Positions 18,301 through 25,922 are shown, counted from the first letter of the stretch. The stretch: 64,000 nucleotides of DNA from Armatimonadota bacterium (GCA_025360125.1 JANYCU010000027.1:1-64000), one strand, 5' to 3'. Notes: a model not told the origin generated them from the sequence alone. Translations and numbers: made by a program.

Positions 18301-20095
18301 GACTGGCGGGGCCACCGTGAGCAAAGCTGCTCCGAAAACGGTGCATGTGCCAAATGGCAAGCCTCAGACAATTGAGTGCGAAGTCACAGCCGGAGACCCG
18401 GGTTCCGGAACTGTGACGGCTCGAGCATGGATCGACGGCGGTCCGACCGACGGAGTTCAACAATCCTTCCCGATTGAGCCGCATGGCCGACCTGTCATTG
18501 TCGCATCGGCAGGACAAGGTTCCACGACGTTTGACCTTGCGATGAGGCCCGGTGCCGATCCGAAGTATGGCGAATTGACGGTGAACCTAAGTCCGACCCT
18601 CGTTGGAGACATGTTGTCTTCGCTGGACGGCCTGATTGGCTATCCGTACGGATGTGTCGAACAAACGATGAGCCGTTTCATGCCGAGCGTTTTGGTCGAT
18701 AAAACGGTCAAAGATCTTGGCTTACCTCGTCCAAAGAAGCTTGACGATTTACCCAAGATCGTTCGCGACTCGTTGACCCGTTTAGAGAACATGCGACATC
18801 GCGACGGCGGATTTGGATGGTGGGACTACGACACGTCGGACCCTTACATGACCGCCTTGGTCCTTGATGGACTCGACCGCGCCAAGCAAGCGGGAGCCGA
18901 TGTTTCGGCTATCAGCTTAAATCAGACCCTCGATTGGGGAATGAAATGGCTCGAAAAGAACAACATTCCACCGAAAAATTGGCCGTTTGGCGAGTATTGG
19001 ATCAATCGAGATAAGTACTACCTGATCTACTCGATGTTGCGTTGGGGCAAAACCGATGCGGCGAAGTACTTGGCGGGAACCGACCTGAAGAAGCTCTCGG
19101 GCGGAGAGCTTACGCAGGTGGCTATGGCCTTCTACGTTAAGGGCGATATGGTGAAGGCCAATGAAGCGCTGGACCTGTTGACGGCAAAATCGACTGGCAC
19201 CGACGTGGCTTATTGGTCGGTGGACGAAGGCTATTGGGGATCCGAGTTAGTCGCTTCGGCGCTGGTGGCGTATACCACCATTCGTCCAACTGACAGCATC
19301 ATTCCTCGCATCGTCCACTATCTGCAGATGTCCAAGAAAGGCGACATGTGGTACTCGACGCGAGGGACTTCGTACGTCTTGATTGGCCTTACCAACTACG
19401 TCAAGACGACAAAGGAACTCAGTGGAGATTCCAATGTTGAGGTGGTGGTCAATGGCAAAACGATCCGAACCGTGCACTTGGATCCAAAGGTTGCCCAGGG
19501 CCCGGATCGAACTGTGACCATTCCGAGAAGGGAACTCGGTACAGGCGATGTGAAGGTGCAGATTCGCGCTACGGGAACGGGGCGATGCTACTTCTCGGCC
19601 CAACTAAAGACCTTGGATGTGAATGCATTGCTGAGGCCGGAATCGACCGATTCGGGCATTCAGGTCGAGCGGAAGTACTACAAGCTCGAGCCCCGACGGC
19701 TGATGAACGGAAGCATGAAACTGATGCCGAGCGAGAAGCCCGTGACCAGTTTCCAGTCCGGCGATCTGATCCAGGTGCAATTGAATTTTAAGGTGAAGGA
19801 GTTCCGCCAGTTCGTCATGATTGATGAGCCAGTTCCGAGCTCGTGCCGTATTCAAGAGCGGGAGGAAATGGGGTCTGATGACACGTGGAGATATTGGTGG
19901 TGCAGTACCGTCATTCGGGATGATCGAATTGCGTTCTTCACACGAGAATTGCCAAGTGGCGATCATAAGATCTCGTACATCCTCCGCGCTGAGCAGAGCG
20001 GTACGGTGCGAGTTCTGCCGACAACCGTAGGGAACATGTACGACCCAGGCCATTCGGTCTCAACCGCCGAGGACACAATCGAGGTGAGCCATTGA
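15395..20095 (+). CDS. Bacterial alpha-2-macroglobulin with thioester
   Basis: 1566 residues from a GTG with a strong AAGGAGGTGA ribosome site. A signal peptide (LLSLVVGLLLCGVLVTYG) is present; its Cys is not in a valid lipobox, so the protein is probably soluble or periplasmic, unlike lipid-anchored YfhM. It begins with a CarboxypepD_reg-like domain (GTITGKLVMKENGRPLAGEL), continues with serial macroglobulin domains (PAYRPGDEINFKGIIR; PDKPFYTMGDEASATVE), and has the thioester motif GCVEQ in YPYGCVEQTMSRFMP followed by the terpenoid-cyclase-like helical domain (RDGGFGWWD). An acidic Ser/Gly-rich insert lies at about residues 485-512. The family traps proteases by covalent cross-linking. Coupled at both ends to its neighbours. 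Confidence 0.92.
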   Translation: MKRLLSLVVGLLLCGVLVTYGVTQETPIGTITGKLVMKENGRPLAGELVTLEADWKGDDSPRSRGVDTKPDGTFAFRGVPAGNYTINANTRSHRVKGMVFTVEEAKNTVADLAAEPDDPSLRLYCSQKVFTSDEKPKVELHGFVPNSKDVKVSLFRVSLSQIEKAGSLQKILSPLSQEDPGDLKKLEASCEHVRDLSHTVKKLDVEGAFIENVEVGDLTTGVYFIDCSAGTVRAGTALYVSDLGLVTKISGGKMLCFTTHLKTGQPVEGAEIMLLKDGKLAPSGKTDKDGLLDVVIPTTKDYHALVVAQTKDSVAFIGYRDYQHENQDLRIVGYCERPAYRPGDEINFKGIIRKKAEDGYTLPPSSEVVVTIKDPDNNLLETQHLRTSAHGTFNGKFTTSKEGKPGSYIMECATLGSKGELYANVVAYRKPEYSIEVTPDKPFYTMGDEASATVECKYYYGGAVVGAKVKASIYRSPKWNYVDEDAESDDSESGSGSGRHNDRSHSGEYSEDVEAVTDASGKATIKFPTRSKDDPEFLSNDYTYQVSASVTEDDAKYFNGSGDVTVVRGDHNLHLEVMNPLVAPGDTVDLVVKTSDPMKSSIPHPNQLVTIEVGREAWTKRDSVFVVSQTLTATTGADGTTHVPIHVSRADSMMIRATSTDKKGNKIVDSAYVYVEGSPAQFEESKGKIDVTMNKRKYLPGETASALIRTDKPGGSALLTTEASGIITRQIVPMTSESTMVKLPVKAEFSPNIFVSVVYVKDKKFMESSGRIVVERKDRELNIEVTADKEVYKPGETAIVSVKTTDSNGKAVGADVSLGVVDEGIYDIAPDDTDLLHDFYPSRSQEVETSYSFPEIYLDGGDKGSSKIPLRKTFRDTAQWNPSVWTGANGEAKVRVKLPENLTEWRVTAVGITDKTSVGMETENFRAKKDLMVRLQLPQYLVSGDHQRMTLVIANDSGKDQDVHIETGVTGGATVSKAAPKTVHVPNGKPQTIECEVTAGDPGSGTVTARAWIDGGPTDGVQQSFPIEPHGRPVIVASAGQGSTTFDLAMRPGADPKYGELTVNLSPTLVGDMLSSLDGLIGYPYGCVEQTMSRFMPSVLVDKTVKDLGLPRPKKLDDLPKIVRDSLTRLENMRHRDGGFGWWDYDTSDPYMTALVLDGLDRAKQAGADVSAISLNQTLDWGMKWLEKNNIPPKNWPFGEYWINRDKYYLIYSMLRWGKTDAAKYLAGTDLKKLSGGELTQVAMAFYVKGDMVKANEALDLLTAKSTGTDVAYWSVDEGYWGSELVASALVAYTTIRPTDSIIPRIVHYLQMSKKGDMWYSTRGTSYVLIGLTNYVKTTKELSGDSNVEVVVNGKTIRTVHLDPKVAQGPDRTVTIPRRELGTGDVKVQIRATGTGRCYFSAQLKTLDVNALLRPESTDSGIQVERKYYKLEPRRLMNGSMKLMPSEKPVTSFQSGDLIQVQLNFKVKEFRQFVMIDEPVPSSCRIQEREEMGSDDTWRYWWCSTVIRDDRIAFFTRELPSGDHKISYILRAEQSGTVRVLPTTVGNMYDPGHSVSTAEDTIEVSH

Positions 20096-20844
20096 AAAGG
20101 GCAGTCTTGGTGAAAATTGGGGCTGCAGGTGCGGTTGCGACGGCGGGTTTCGCCGCATTGATGGCGGTGCCGGGCGAAGTCACGATTTCGGCGTATTCCA
20201 CGTCTCTAGCTGAACGTAGCAATAGCCAAAAGCATAATGCGCGCCAGGCGTTGCATCAGCTAATCGGGGCGAAGATTGGTCCGGGCGAGGAGTTTTCGTT
20301 CAATAAGCGGGTGGGAACATTCTCAAAGGACGCAGGGTATCGAAAAGCACCCGTGAGCTACAACGGCCAGCTAATCGACGATTGGGGCGGTGGAGTTTGC
20401 CAGACTTCGACGACCCTCTACAATGCGGCACTGCTTTCGGGAATGGAAATCCTCGAGCGGAATCATCACCGATTCCAACCATCGTACGTCCCGCCCGGAC
20501 GAGATGCCGCAGTAGCGTTCTCGAATATTGACCTTCGATTTAAGAATCCGTACCCTTATGCGGTTCGCATCGAAGGCGAGGCAAGTGGCGACCGACTGGT
20601 CGTGCGAATCGTTGGTCCTAAGCGTGAGCAGGTTCCAGAAATCATTTCGAAAGTAACTGACCTTCGCGATCCGGTTACGTATCAAGTCGGCGATGATCAA
20701 GGACGCCGTCGGGTTCGAAACACGGGCAAAGAAGGATTTGAAGTAACGGTTTTTCGAATTACAGGGAGTCATAAAGAAGAAATTTCGCATGATGAATACC
20801 CGGCGATGAATCGCGTGGTCGAAATTCGCAGTAAGAGTTGGTAA
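20092..20844 (+). CDS. VanW-family exported protein
   Basis: 250 residues from a TTG that overlaps the macroglobulin stop by 4 bp, so translation is coupled. One N-terminal helix (signal or anchor, GAAGAVATAGFAALMAVPG) is followed by a VanW domain: FNKRVGTFSKDAGYRKAPV, GGGVCQTSTTLYNAALLSGM, ILERNHHRF and PGRDAAVAF, the typical order of this family, whose biochemical activity is unknown. Such proteins are common in envelope contexts. The C-terminal part (ITGSHKEEISHDEYPAMNRVVEIR) is a short beta extension like the G5-containing forms. Confidence 0.88.
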   Translation: MKRAVLVKIGAAGAVATAGFAALMAVPGEVTISAYSTSLAERSNSQKHNARQALHQLIGAKIGPGEEFSFNKRVGTFSKDAGYRKAPVSYNGQLIDDWGGGVCQTSTTLYNAALLSGMEILERNHHRFQPSYVPPGRDAAVAFSNIDLRFKNPYPYAVRIEGEASGDRLVVRIVGPKREQVPEIISKVTDLRDPVTYQVGDDQGRRRVRNTGKEGFEVTVFRITGSHKEEISHDEYPAMNRVVEIRSKSW

Positions 20845-20884
20845 CTTTGAATCATGATAGAATGATTTTCGCGAGGAAGATTGG

Positions 20885-21511
20885 ATGAAATCGAATTGGA
20901 AAACTACTGCATCCCGGTGGGGCTTGCTCATTTTGGTCTCAGGGCTTGGGCTTGGGGCTTATCGCCAGATTCTCGCTAATCGGCAACCCGCGTTCCGGAC
21001 TCTTCCCGGAGTTTCGGTCGACGATACCGCGCGATTGATTTCGATTTCAGCTCATGCTCCGAAAGGAGAAGACATTCAAGTCATGATTCCTTCAATGGTC
21101 TTTGCGGTTGAGCCTTTCAAGGTTGGAACTCATGTTTCGATAACATCGAAAGAAATAGACTCAATGATGGCGTCTAACCCCACTTTTACGCGGTTTGAGA
21201 AGCGAGTAAACCTATTGAATAGTTCCAATGGAATGAGCTCTTCCAGTGCCGAGCAGACAGATTCCAAAGAACCATTTACGATGGGCGTTCATGTTGTTTT
21301 TTGTGTGCAAGCAGTGAAGTTCCGAGATGCTCAAAACAAGGTTCGGTACTATGCTTTGTTCCCCGGGCAGACCTCATTTACTTCTGCGGTGAACCATGAG
21401 GGACGAATACTGCCTCCCAAGATCGAGAAGCTTGAACGAGCCGATTTTGTGAATCCAAAGGATGTCGACTGGATGTACGGGGTCGAGGATTTTACAAAGG
21501 TCGTTCCCTAG
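20885..21511 (+). CDS. Unknown single-pass membrane or exported protein
   Basis: 208 residues with one N-terminal helix (WGLLILVSGLGLGAYRQIL) and a soluble beta-rich remainder (VSVDDTARLISISAHAP; MGVHVVFCVQAVKFRDAQNKVRYYALFPG). No family recognised. A GAGGAAG ribosome site lies 6 bp before the ATG, and TAGAAT at about 20859 may be its -10 box, so it is probably not part of the preceding operon. Confidence 0.72.
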   Translation: MKSNWKTTASRWGLLILVSGLGLGAYRQILANRQPAFRTLPGVSVDDTARLISISAHAPKGEDIQVMIPSMVFAVEPFKVGTHVSITSKEIDSMMASNPTFTRFEKRVNLLNSSNGMSSSSAEQTDSKEPFTMGVHVVFCVQAVKFRDAQNKVRYYALFPGQTSFTSAVNHEGRILPPKIEKLERADFVNPKDVDWMYGVEDFTKVVP

Positions 21512-21545
21512 TTCAATTTGCATAAAAAACCAAAAAAATGAGAAA

Positions 21546-21563
21546 ATGCCATTTTTCTGGCAT
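21546..21563. promoter_or_regulatory. Operator 1 for the BlaI-type repressor
   Basis: Inverted repeat ATGCCA-TTTTTC-TGGCAT ending at the first base of the TATAGT -10 box. It shares TGCCA/TGGCA half-sites with operator 2. Confidence 0.65.
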
Positions 21564-21574
21564 ATAGTATTGAC
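21563..21574 (+). promoter_or_regulatory. -10 box of the BlaI/BlaR1-type operon
   Basis: TATAGT at 21563-21568 with six bases to the ATG at 21575, so possibly leaderless. It is flanked by operators 1 and 2, so a bound repressor would cover the promoter. Confidence 0.5.
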
Positions 21575-22003
21575 ATGGGTTATCGAAAGTGCCAGAATTC
21601 TGGCATGGCATCCAAGAAGTCATCGACCGGACCAGACTTGAGCAAGCGCGAGCGGCAAATCCTCGACGTGCTCTACGAGCTTGGAACGGCGTCCGCTGCC
21701 GAGATCCACACCGCCATTCCGAATCCACCTACTTACACGGCGGTTCGAACTCATTTGACTAATCTTGAAGAAAAGGGGCAAGTAAAGTTTGCCAAGGACG
21801 GAGCGAAATACATCTACTCGCCGACCGTACCAAAAACCGAGGTTGCGCGTAGCATGATGGATAACTTGGTCAAGACCTTCTTCGAAAATAACGTCGAGCT
21901 GGTTGTCGCTTCGCTAGTCGACCGAAAAGAGTCTCAGATTTCTCCGGAGCAACTCGACCGCCTCGCCGAAATCATCGATCAGGCAAGGAAGGCGGGCCAA
22001 TGA
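21575..22003 (+). CDS. BlaI/MecI-family transcriptional repressor
   Basis: 142 residues. Winged-helix domain with the family pattern LSKRERQILDVLYELGTASAAEI followed by YTAVRTHLTNLEEKGQVKF (recognition helix and wing) and a C-terminal dimerisation helix region (MMDNLVKTFFENNVELVVASLVD). It should bind dyads as a dimer and be inactivated by the co-encoded BlaR1-type protease; the stop and start of the two genes overlap (ATGA). ATG 21575 fits a leaderless transcript, but then operator 2 codes for residues of the first ten. ATG 21605 (MASKKSSTGPD) is the alternative, without a ribosome site. Confidence 0.88.
   Translation: MGYRKCQNSGMASKKSSTGPDLSKRERQILDVLYELGTASAAEIHTAIPNPPTYTAVRTHLTNLEEKGQVKFAKDGAKYIYSPTVPKTEVARSMMDNLVKTFFENNVELVVASLVDRKESQISPEQLDRLAEIIDQARKAGQ
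21590..21605. promoter_or_regulatory. Operator 2, perfect 16-bp palindrome
   Basis: TGCCAGAATTCTGGCA is a perfect palindrome centred 43 bp (about four helical turns) from operator 1. It lies in the first codons of the long form of the repressor gene. Confidence 0.7.
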
Positions 22004-24246
22004 AGATTTTTGAATTGCTGGCAACGTGGTCGGTCATCTCAGTTGTCGTCTTGTCTGTCACATTTGCTTCCACTCGATTGGCTCGCAGTTCGGCCGCACT
22101 TAGGCATGTCATTTGGGTTTGCGCGTTCGGTTCTCTGCTCCTTATTCCTGCAGCTTGCCAATTCATTCCGGGACGAAATGTTAAAGCTCCGGTGCAGGAA
22201 TTTAGTCAATTGGACTTGAACTCGGTCGAATCAGTCGGCGCAGTTGACCTTGTTCCTGCTTCTGTGCCTTTCAATTGGCAACCAGTTCAGAACGCTTCGA
22301 TCGCTCTCTGGCTAGTCGGCGCCCTTGCGTTTGGTGCCTATATCGCTCGCGGTGTGCTTTTAGCGTCTGCAATGAAAAGAGCCAGCAGTTTGCAGAGCCC
22401 AGAGGCTCTTGGGCTGAGCGAAGCTTCTCAGAAATCCGGCGTTCGTCGAGCATGGGAACTTCGAGTGAGTTTCACCCGCAGGCCACCCGCGGCTATGACT
22501 TGGGGCTGGCTAAAGCCAGTCGTTATGTTGCCCAAAGATTCGGCTTCTTGGCCGACCGAGAAGTGCGAAACCGTGCTTCTGCATGAACTGGCCCACGTTC
22601 GTCGCCATGACAGTTTTACTCAATTCGTCGCTCTTGCGGTTTGCGCTCTCTATTGGTTCAACCCGTTGGTATGGCTTGCAGCCAGGGCCATGCGTTTGGA
22701 GGCAGAAAAAGCTGCCGACGACCGCGTGATTCTGGCCGGAGTTCGACCAACGGACTACGCGGCTGAACTATTGCGAATCGCCTCTGAATTTGGCGCGGGT
22801 CTCCCTCGCCAGCCTATGACTCACATCGGAGTCTCTATCATGAAACAACCAAAAATTGAATCTCGAATTCGGTCCATCGTGGACCCTGCCAATCGTCATC
22901 GCGGTGTCGCCCGCTTTGAAGTCGTTTCCGTTGCCTCAGTAGCCCTGGCCGCTGTTCTGGCTCTCATCGCGTTGAGGCCGGGCACGGCCATGGCCCAAAG
23001 CACACAATTGCAACAACCCGCAACCATTCTGGTCAAGAGCGGCCCTGACTCGGTTAAAGCCGCCCAGACTCCAAAAACTAAAGCCAAAAGGACTAAGCTT
23101 AAACGAGCCACCAAGTCTCACAAGAAGCCAATCAGCGTTTTGATTCGAGTACGGGAAAATGGGAAAGACAGAATAAAGTCCGTCACTTTAATTGAGGCTG
23201 GCCGGACGAAAAAAATTGATGAGTTGACGGTCAACCTGGCACAGACAGAGCTTGAAATCGCCTCCGCCAATAAAAGAGTCCATGGAGCCAAGCAAACAGT
23301 CGAAAAGGATCGAAGCCGCCTCGATTTGGGAATCGAGAATGAGTATTCAAAGCAGAAGTTGAATATAGATCAAGTACGCCTTGCCGAGGGCCAGGCCAAA
23401 TTGGCTGAAAGGGAGATCGAAGCTGCTCGAGCAACGGGCAATCAGCAAGGTGTTTCGGCTGAGAAACGAAAGCTGCTTGAGTATGAAGTCCAGGCATCCA
23501 AGAAGATGTCTGCCGATCGACAAAGGCAGACAGCCAAAGTTAATCGACTGATCGAGCTTGAATATCACGCGGCCAAAAAGAAGTCCGTCGACCGTCAAAG
23601 GCAGCAGTCCAAAGTTAATCGACTTATCGAGCTTGAATATCACGCGGCCAAAAAGATGTCACCAGATCAGCAAAAGAGAGCCATTGAGTTGAAACGCAAT
23701 GCAGAATTAGACAAAGGGAATGCCGAGGTCAAAGACGAGCGACTTCAAATCGATATGGTGAGGGTGCGCGAGGAGAAGCTGCGAACCGAAAAGGAAAAGG
23801 CCGAAAGCGACGCAAAACGACAGCAAGACCAAAAGCGTGCCGACGAGGAAAAGGCGCGGAAAAAAGGCGGTGGCGATGAATTAGACCTCGCTCCATTGGT
23901 GCAAGATGGTCGGCTCGAAGATTCGACTGCTCTTCATAAGGCAACATTCACCCAGACTAAGCCGCGAGTAAATTCTTTTTCCGCTCGGGTCCAATACAGT
24001 GAGGCGAAATCCACTAGCACGTTCCAGAAGACGAAAGTGTTTCCAGGGCGATACCTTCCGGAGCCATCCAAAAGTCAAACCCACGGTACGATCGCCTATG
24101 CCGTCACCAGAGCTCACTACGCAAAGACAGAGACGGCTGTGAAATATAGATTAACGCGTGCGACAACAGTAAAACCAGCCAGTGCGAAATACAAAGTAAC
24201 GTACACCAAGCTCTCGAAGGTCAAGCCGCCGACTGAGAAGAAGTAG
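22000..24246 (+). CDS. BlaR1/MecR1-type M56 metallopeptidase with coiled-coil C-terminus
   Basis: 748 residues. N-terminal membrane helices and a zinc protease site, HELAH in LLHELAHVRRHD (H195), with FNPLVWLAARAMRLEAEKAADD as the following M56 motif. A last membrane helix (VASVALAAVLALIAL, ~310-325) leads to about 410 extracytoplasmic residues. In place of the penicillin-binding sensor of BlaR1, these are Lys/Arg/Glu-rich coiled coil (~400-630), including three 25-residue repeats (KVNRLIELEYHAAKK...), and a basic Ser/Thr/Lys tail with repeats such as VKYRLTRA. It should cleave the BlaI-type repressor on receipt of a signal. The signal is unknown, and a beta-lactam is not indicated. Confidence 0.85.
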   Translation: MKIFELLATWSVISVVVLSVTFASTRLARSSAALRHVIWVCAFGSLLLIPAACQFIPGRNVKAPVQEFSQLDLNSVESVGAVDLVPASVPFNWQPVQNASIALWLVGALAFGAYIARGVLLASAMKRASSLQSPEALGLSEASQKSGVRRAWELRVSFTRRPPAAMTWGWLKPVVMLPKDSASWPTEKCETVLLHELAHVRRHDSFTQFVALAVCALYWFNPLVWLAARAMRLEAEKAADDRVILAGVRPTDYAAELLRIASEFGAGLPRQPMTHIGVSIMKQPKIESRIRSIVDPANRHRGVARFEVVSVASVALAAVLALIALRPGTAMAQSTQLQQPATILVKSGPDSVKAAQTPKTKAKRTKLKRATKSHKKPISVLIRVRENGKDRIKSVTLIEAGRTKKIDELTVNLAQTELEIASANKRVHGAKQTVEKDRSRLDLGIENEYSKQKLNIDQVRLAEGQAKLAEREIEAARATGNQQGVSAEKRKLLEYEVQASKKMSADRQRQTAKVNRLIELEYHAAKKKSVDRQRQQSKVNRLIELEYHAAKKMSPDQQKRAIELKRNAELDKGNAEVKDERLQIDMVRVREEKLRTEKEKAESDAKRQQDQKRADEEKARKKGGGDELDLAPLVQDGRLEDSTALHKATFTQTKPRVNSFSARVQYSEAKSTSTFQKTKVFPGRYLPEPSKSQTHGTIAYAVTRAHYAKTETAVKYRLTRATTVKPASAKYKVTYTKLSKVKPPTEKK

Positions 24247-24268
24247 GGCTTTTCCGCAGCGATGAAAT

Positions 24269-24299
24269 GGGCCAAAGCCAGCCGGCTTTGGCCCTTTTT
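24269..24299 (+). terminator. Rho-independent terminator
   Basis: Perfect 11-bp stem GGGCCAAAGCC / GGCTTTGGCCC, loop AGCC, then five T. It ends the BlaI/BlaR1-type operon. Confidence 0.92.
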
Positions 24300-24345
24300 G
24301 TTTCGAGAGCGATTCACCGCAAAAGTACTGAATTTTGCGATGCCC

Positions 24346-24374
24346 GGAACTCTTTTTTTTCTGCCAATGTTAGT
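24346..24374 (+). promoter_or_regulatory. Candidate ECF-sigma promoter
   Basis: GGAACT (24346-24351), 17 bp including an 8-T run, then GTTAGT (24369-24374), upstream of the sigma gene. GGAAC at -35 is the commonest ECF signature and suggests autoregulation. Confidence 0.45.
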
Positions 24375-24394
24375 TCTATAGCGAGAGAGAATCT

Positions 24395-25033
24395 ATGGCT
24401 TTTGTTGCAAGCGTAACGCTCGGAAAATCCCCATACAGAGAGTCGGAAGGTAGACTCGCCCGACCGATGCTATTCGGCAAGCGAGATACGAAACGAGAGG
24501 CTTTTGAACGTCACGCTGAGCGGGCGTTTAGTTCTGTTTTCGGTACCGCCTTACGGCTGACTCGCAGCCGAGAAGAAGCCGAAGACTTAACTCAAGAGGC
24601 TATTGTTCGAGCCTACGAGGCCTTCGACCGCTTTGATGGTTCGAACTTTAAAGCTTGGATTTTGCGAATTGTCACCAACTTGTACATCAACAAGTATCGT
24701 TCGCGACAACGTGGACCTCAGCTGACGTCACTAGAAGAAGACAATGTCATTGAGCCAATGTCGGTTGAATCGGAAATCCCAGATCGTCAACTATTCGATG
24801 GTTTGGTTGGAACGGAAGTAGAGAACGCGCTCAGAAAGTTACCAGAAGAGTTTCGTTTAGCGGTTGTTCTCAGCGATATTGAAGAAATGAGCTACCAGGA
24901 AATAGCGGATGCGACCAATGTGCCGATTGGTACGGTAAGATCACGAATTGCTCGTGGTCGAGCAATGCTCCGGCGGATTCTGGAGAACTATGCTCTCAAG
25001 GAAGGATTTATTAAGGATGGCTACGATCTATGA
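24395..25033 (+). CDS. ECF-type RNA polymerase sigma factor
   Basis: 212 residues. Region 2 is visible as FGTALRLTRSREEAEDLTQEAIVRAYEAF...FKAWILRIVTNLYIN, and region 4 as ALRKLPEEFRLAVVLSDIEEMSYQEIADATNVPIGTVRSRIARGRAML; there is no region 1 or 3. It directs RNA polymerase to a stress or envelope regulon. The anti-sigma gene overlaps its stop by 4 bp (ATGA). GAGAGAGA before the ATG serves as ribosome site. The N-terminal 25 residues before region 2 are longer than usual, and the ATG of MLFGKRDTKREAF is an alternative start. Confidence 0.93.
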   Translation: MAFVASVTLGKSPYRESEGRLARPMLFGKRDTKREAFERHAERAFSSVFGTALRLTRSREEAEDLTQEAIVRAYEAFDRFDGSNFKAWILRIVTNLYINKYRSRQRGPQLTSLEEDNVIEPMSVESEIPDRQLFDGLVGTEVENALRKLPEEFRLAVVLSDIEEMSYQEIADATNVPIGTVRSRIARGRAMLRRILENYALKEGFIKDGYDL

Positions 25034-25758
25034 TCGAATTAAGTAAATTGCATGCATATGTCGATGGAGAGCTTTCGGACTCAGAGTGCCGAGAGGTCGA
25101 GTCTCGCCTCGCTGGTTGTTCAACAAGCCGAGCCGAAGTCACTTCAATCATTGGATTGAAGTCAACGCTGAAAGGACATTCAGAAGTTGATTGCAGCGAC
25201 GTTTGGGCTTCGTGCAAAACACGACTCGACGCCATTGATCGAGTGGCAAAGTCAGGCAACTTCATTACGAGATATTCCTGGGGATTTGTCACTGCGGTTG
25301 CGTTGATCATGGTCATCGGCGGCGGCTATGCGCGTCATGCTCAGGCAAGCTCGGTGGATAGCAGTTCGCTTGCAGGTGTCTTCGCTGGCTCCCGATCTCA
25401 AAGCCCTGAAAAAGTTTCCCGAGACGCCCAACTTGACAAGTTGCTTCGATATGCCGATCGCAATTTGAATGCTCTCAAACCGGTTAGTGTGACAAATATG
25501 TCAATCAATGGCTTGCCATCCAGACGTTATGATTTTGAAGATGGCAAAGGCCGAATGAGCCTTCTCGAGCTACCTCGAATTACTAGTTTTGACGGAATGG
25601 CTCCCAATGCCGACGGTAAATACTTTTACGGTCAAATTGAGCCAGGAACGATGGCCGTTGGTTGGCGAGTCCAGGGTGCAGCCTTGATTTTGGTTGGCTC
25701 GCGAGATTACGCCGAACTTGAGAAAATTGCTCGTTCTAGCTTTATGCTGCCTGAGTAA
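25030..25758 (+). CDS. Membrane anti-sigma factor
   Basis: 242 residues. The N-terminal anti-sigma domain (LHAYVDGELSDSECREVESRLAGC) is zinc-finger-like, but the usual HxxxCxxC appears as RLAGCSTSR, so the second His/Cys ligands are missing. One membrane helix (WGFVTAVALIMVIGGGYA, ~84-101) is followed by a periplasmic domain of about 140 residues containing MSINGLPSRRYDFEDGKGRMSLLELP. Translationally coupled to the sigma gene. The layout suggests regulated release of sigma by a signal sensed outside the membrane. Confidence 0.82.
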   Translation: MIELSKLHAYVDGELSDSECREVESRLAGCSTSRAEVTSIIGLKSTLKGHSEVDCSDVWASCKTRLDAIDRVAKSGNFITRYSWGFVTAVALIMVIGGGYARHAQASSVDSSSLAGVFAGSRSQSPEKVSRDAQLDKLLRYADRNLNALKPVSVTNMSINGLPSRRYDFEDGKGRMSLLELPRITSFDGMAPNADGKYFYGQIEPGTMAVGWRVQGAALILVGSRDYAELEKIARSSFMLPE

Positions 25759-25772
25759 ATTCGAACGTGAGG

Positions 25773-25778
25773 TAAAAT
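25773..25778 (+). promoter_or_regulatory. -10 box of the original tRNA-Trp promoter
   Basis: TAAAAT 13 bp before the tRNA 5' end in attL. It now drives the truncated tRNA and could read on into the integrase gene. Confidence 0.55.
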
Positions 25779-25791
25779 CCGTTTTCCTCGC

Positions 25792-25830
25792 AGGGGTATA
25801 GCTCAGTTGGTAGAGCGTCGGTCTCCAAAA
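25792..25830 (+). pseudogene. attL: 5' half of tRNA-Trp (39-bp core)
   Basis: 39 bases from the acceptor strand through the anticodon CCA, identical to 59915-59953. After CCAAAA the sequence diverges into phage DNA, so this copy has no 3' half and cannot give a functional tRNA. It is the left attachment site. Confidence 0.95.
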
Positions 25831-25859
25831 AGTACGGCTATAGACTAAAAAAAACAAAA

Positions 25860-25881
25860 TGTTGGGGTTTTTGTTGGGGTT
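25860..25881 (+). repeat. Candidate integrase arm sites, left
   Basis: Two direct copies of TGTTGGGGTT (25860-25869 and 25872-25881) spaced 12 bp, between attL and int. The same motif at the same 12-bp spacing occurs at the right end (59679, 59691). Confidence 0.55.
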
Positions 25882-25922
25882 TTGCTCAATTTTGCCAACA
25901 AACGGAGCAATAATGCTCCCCA

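Noticed and set aside
22000-24246. Beta-lactam sensor BlaR1 proper
   Set aside because: No penicillin-binding SxxK/SxN motifs in the C-terminal part; only the M56 half agrees.
25792-25840. Functional tRNA at the left end
   Set aside because: The sequence leaves the tRNA after the anticodon loop and never supplies the 3' half.
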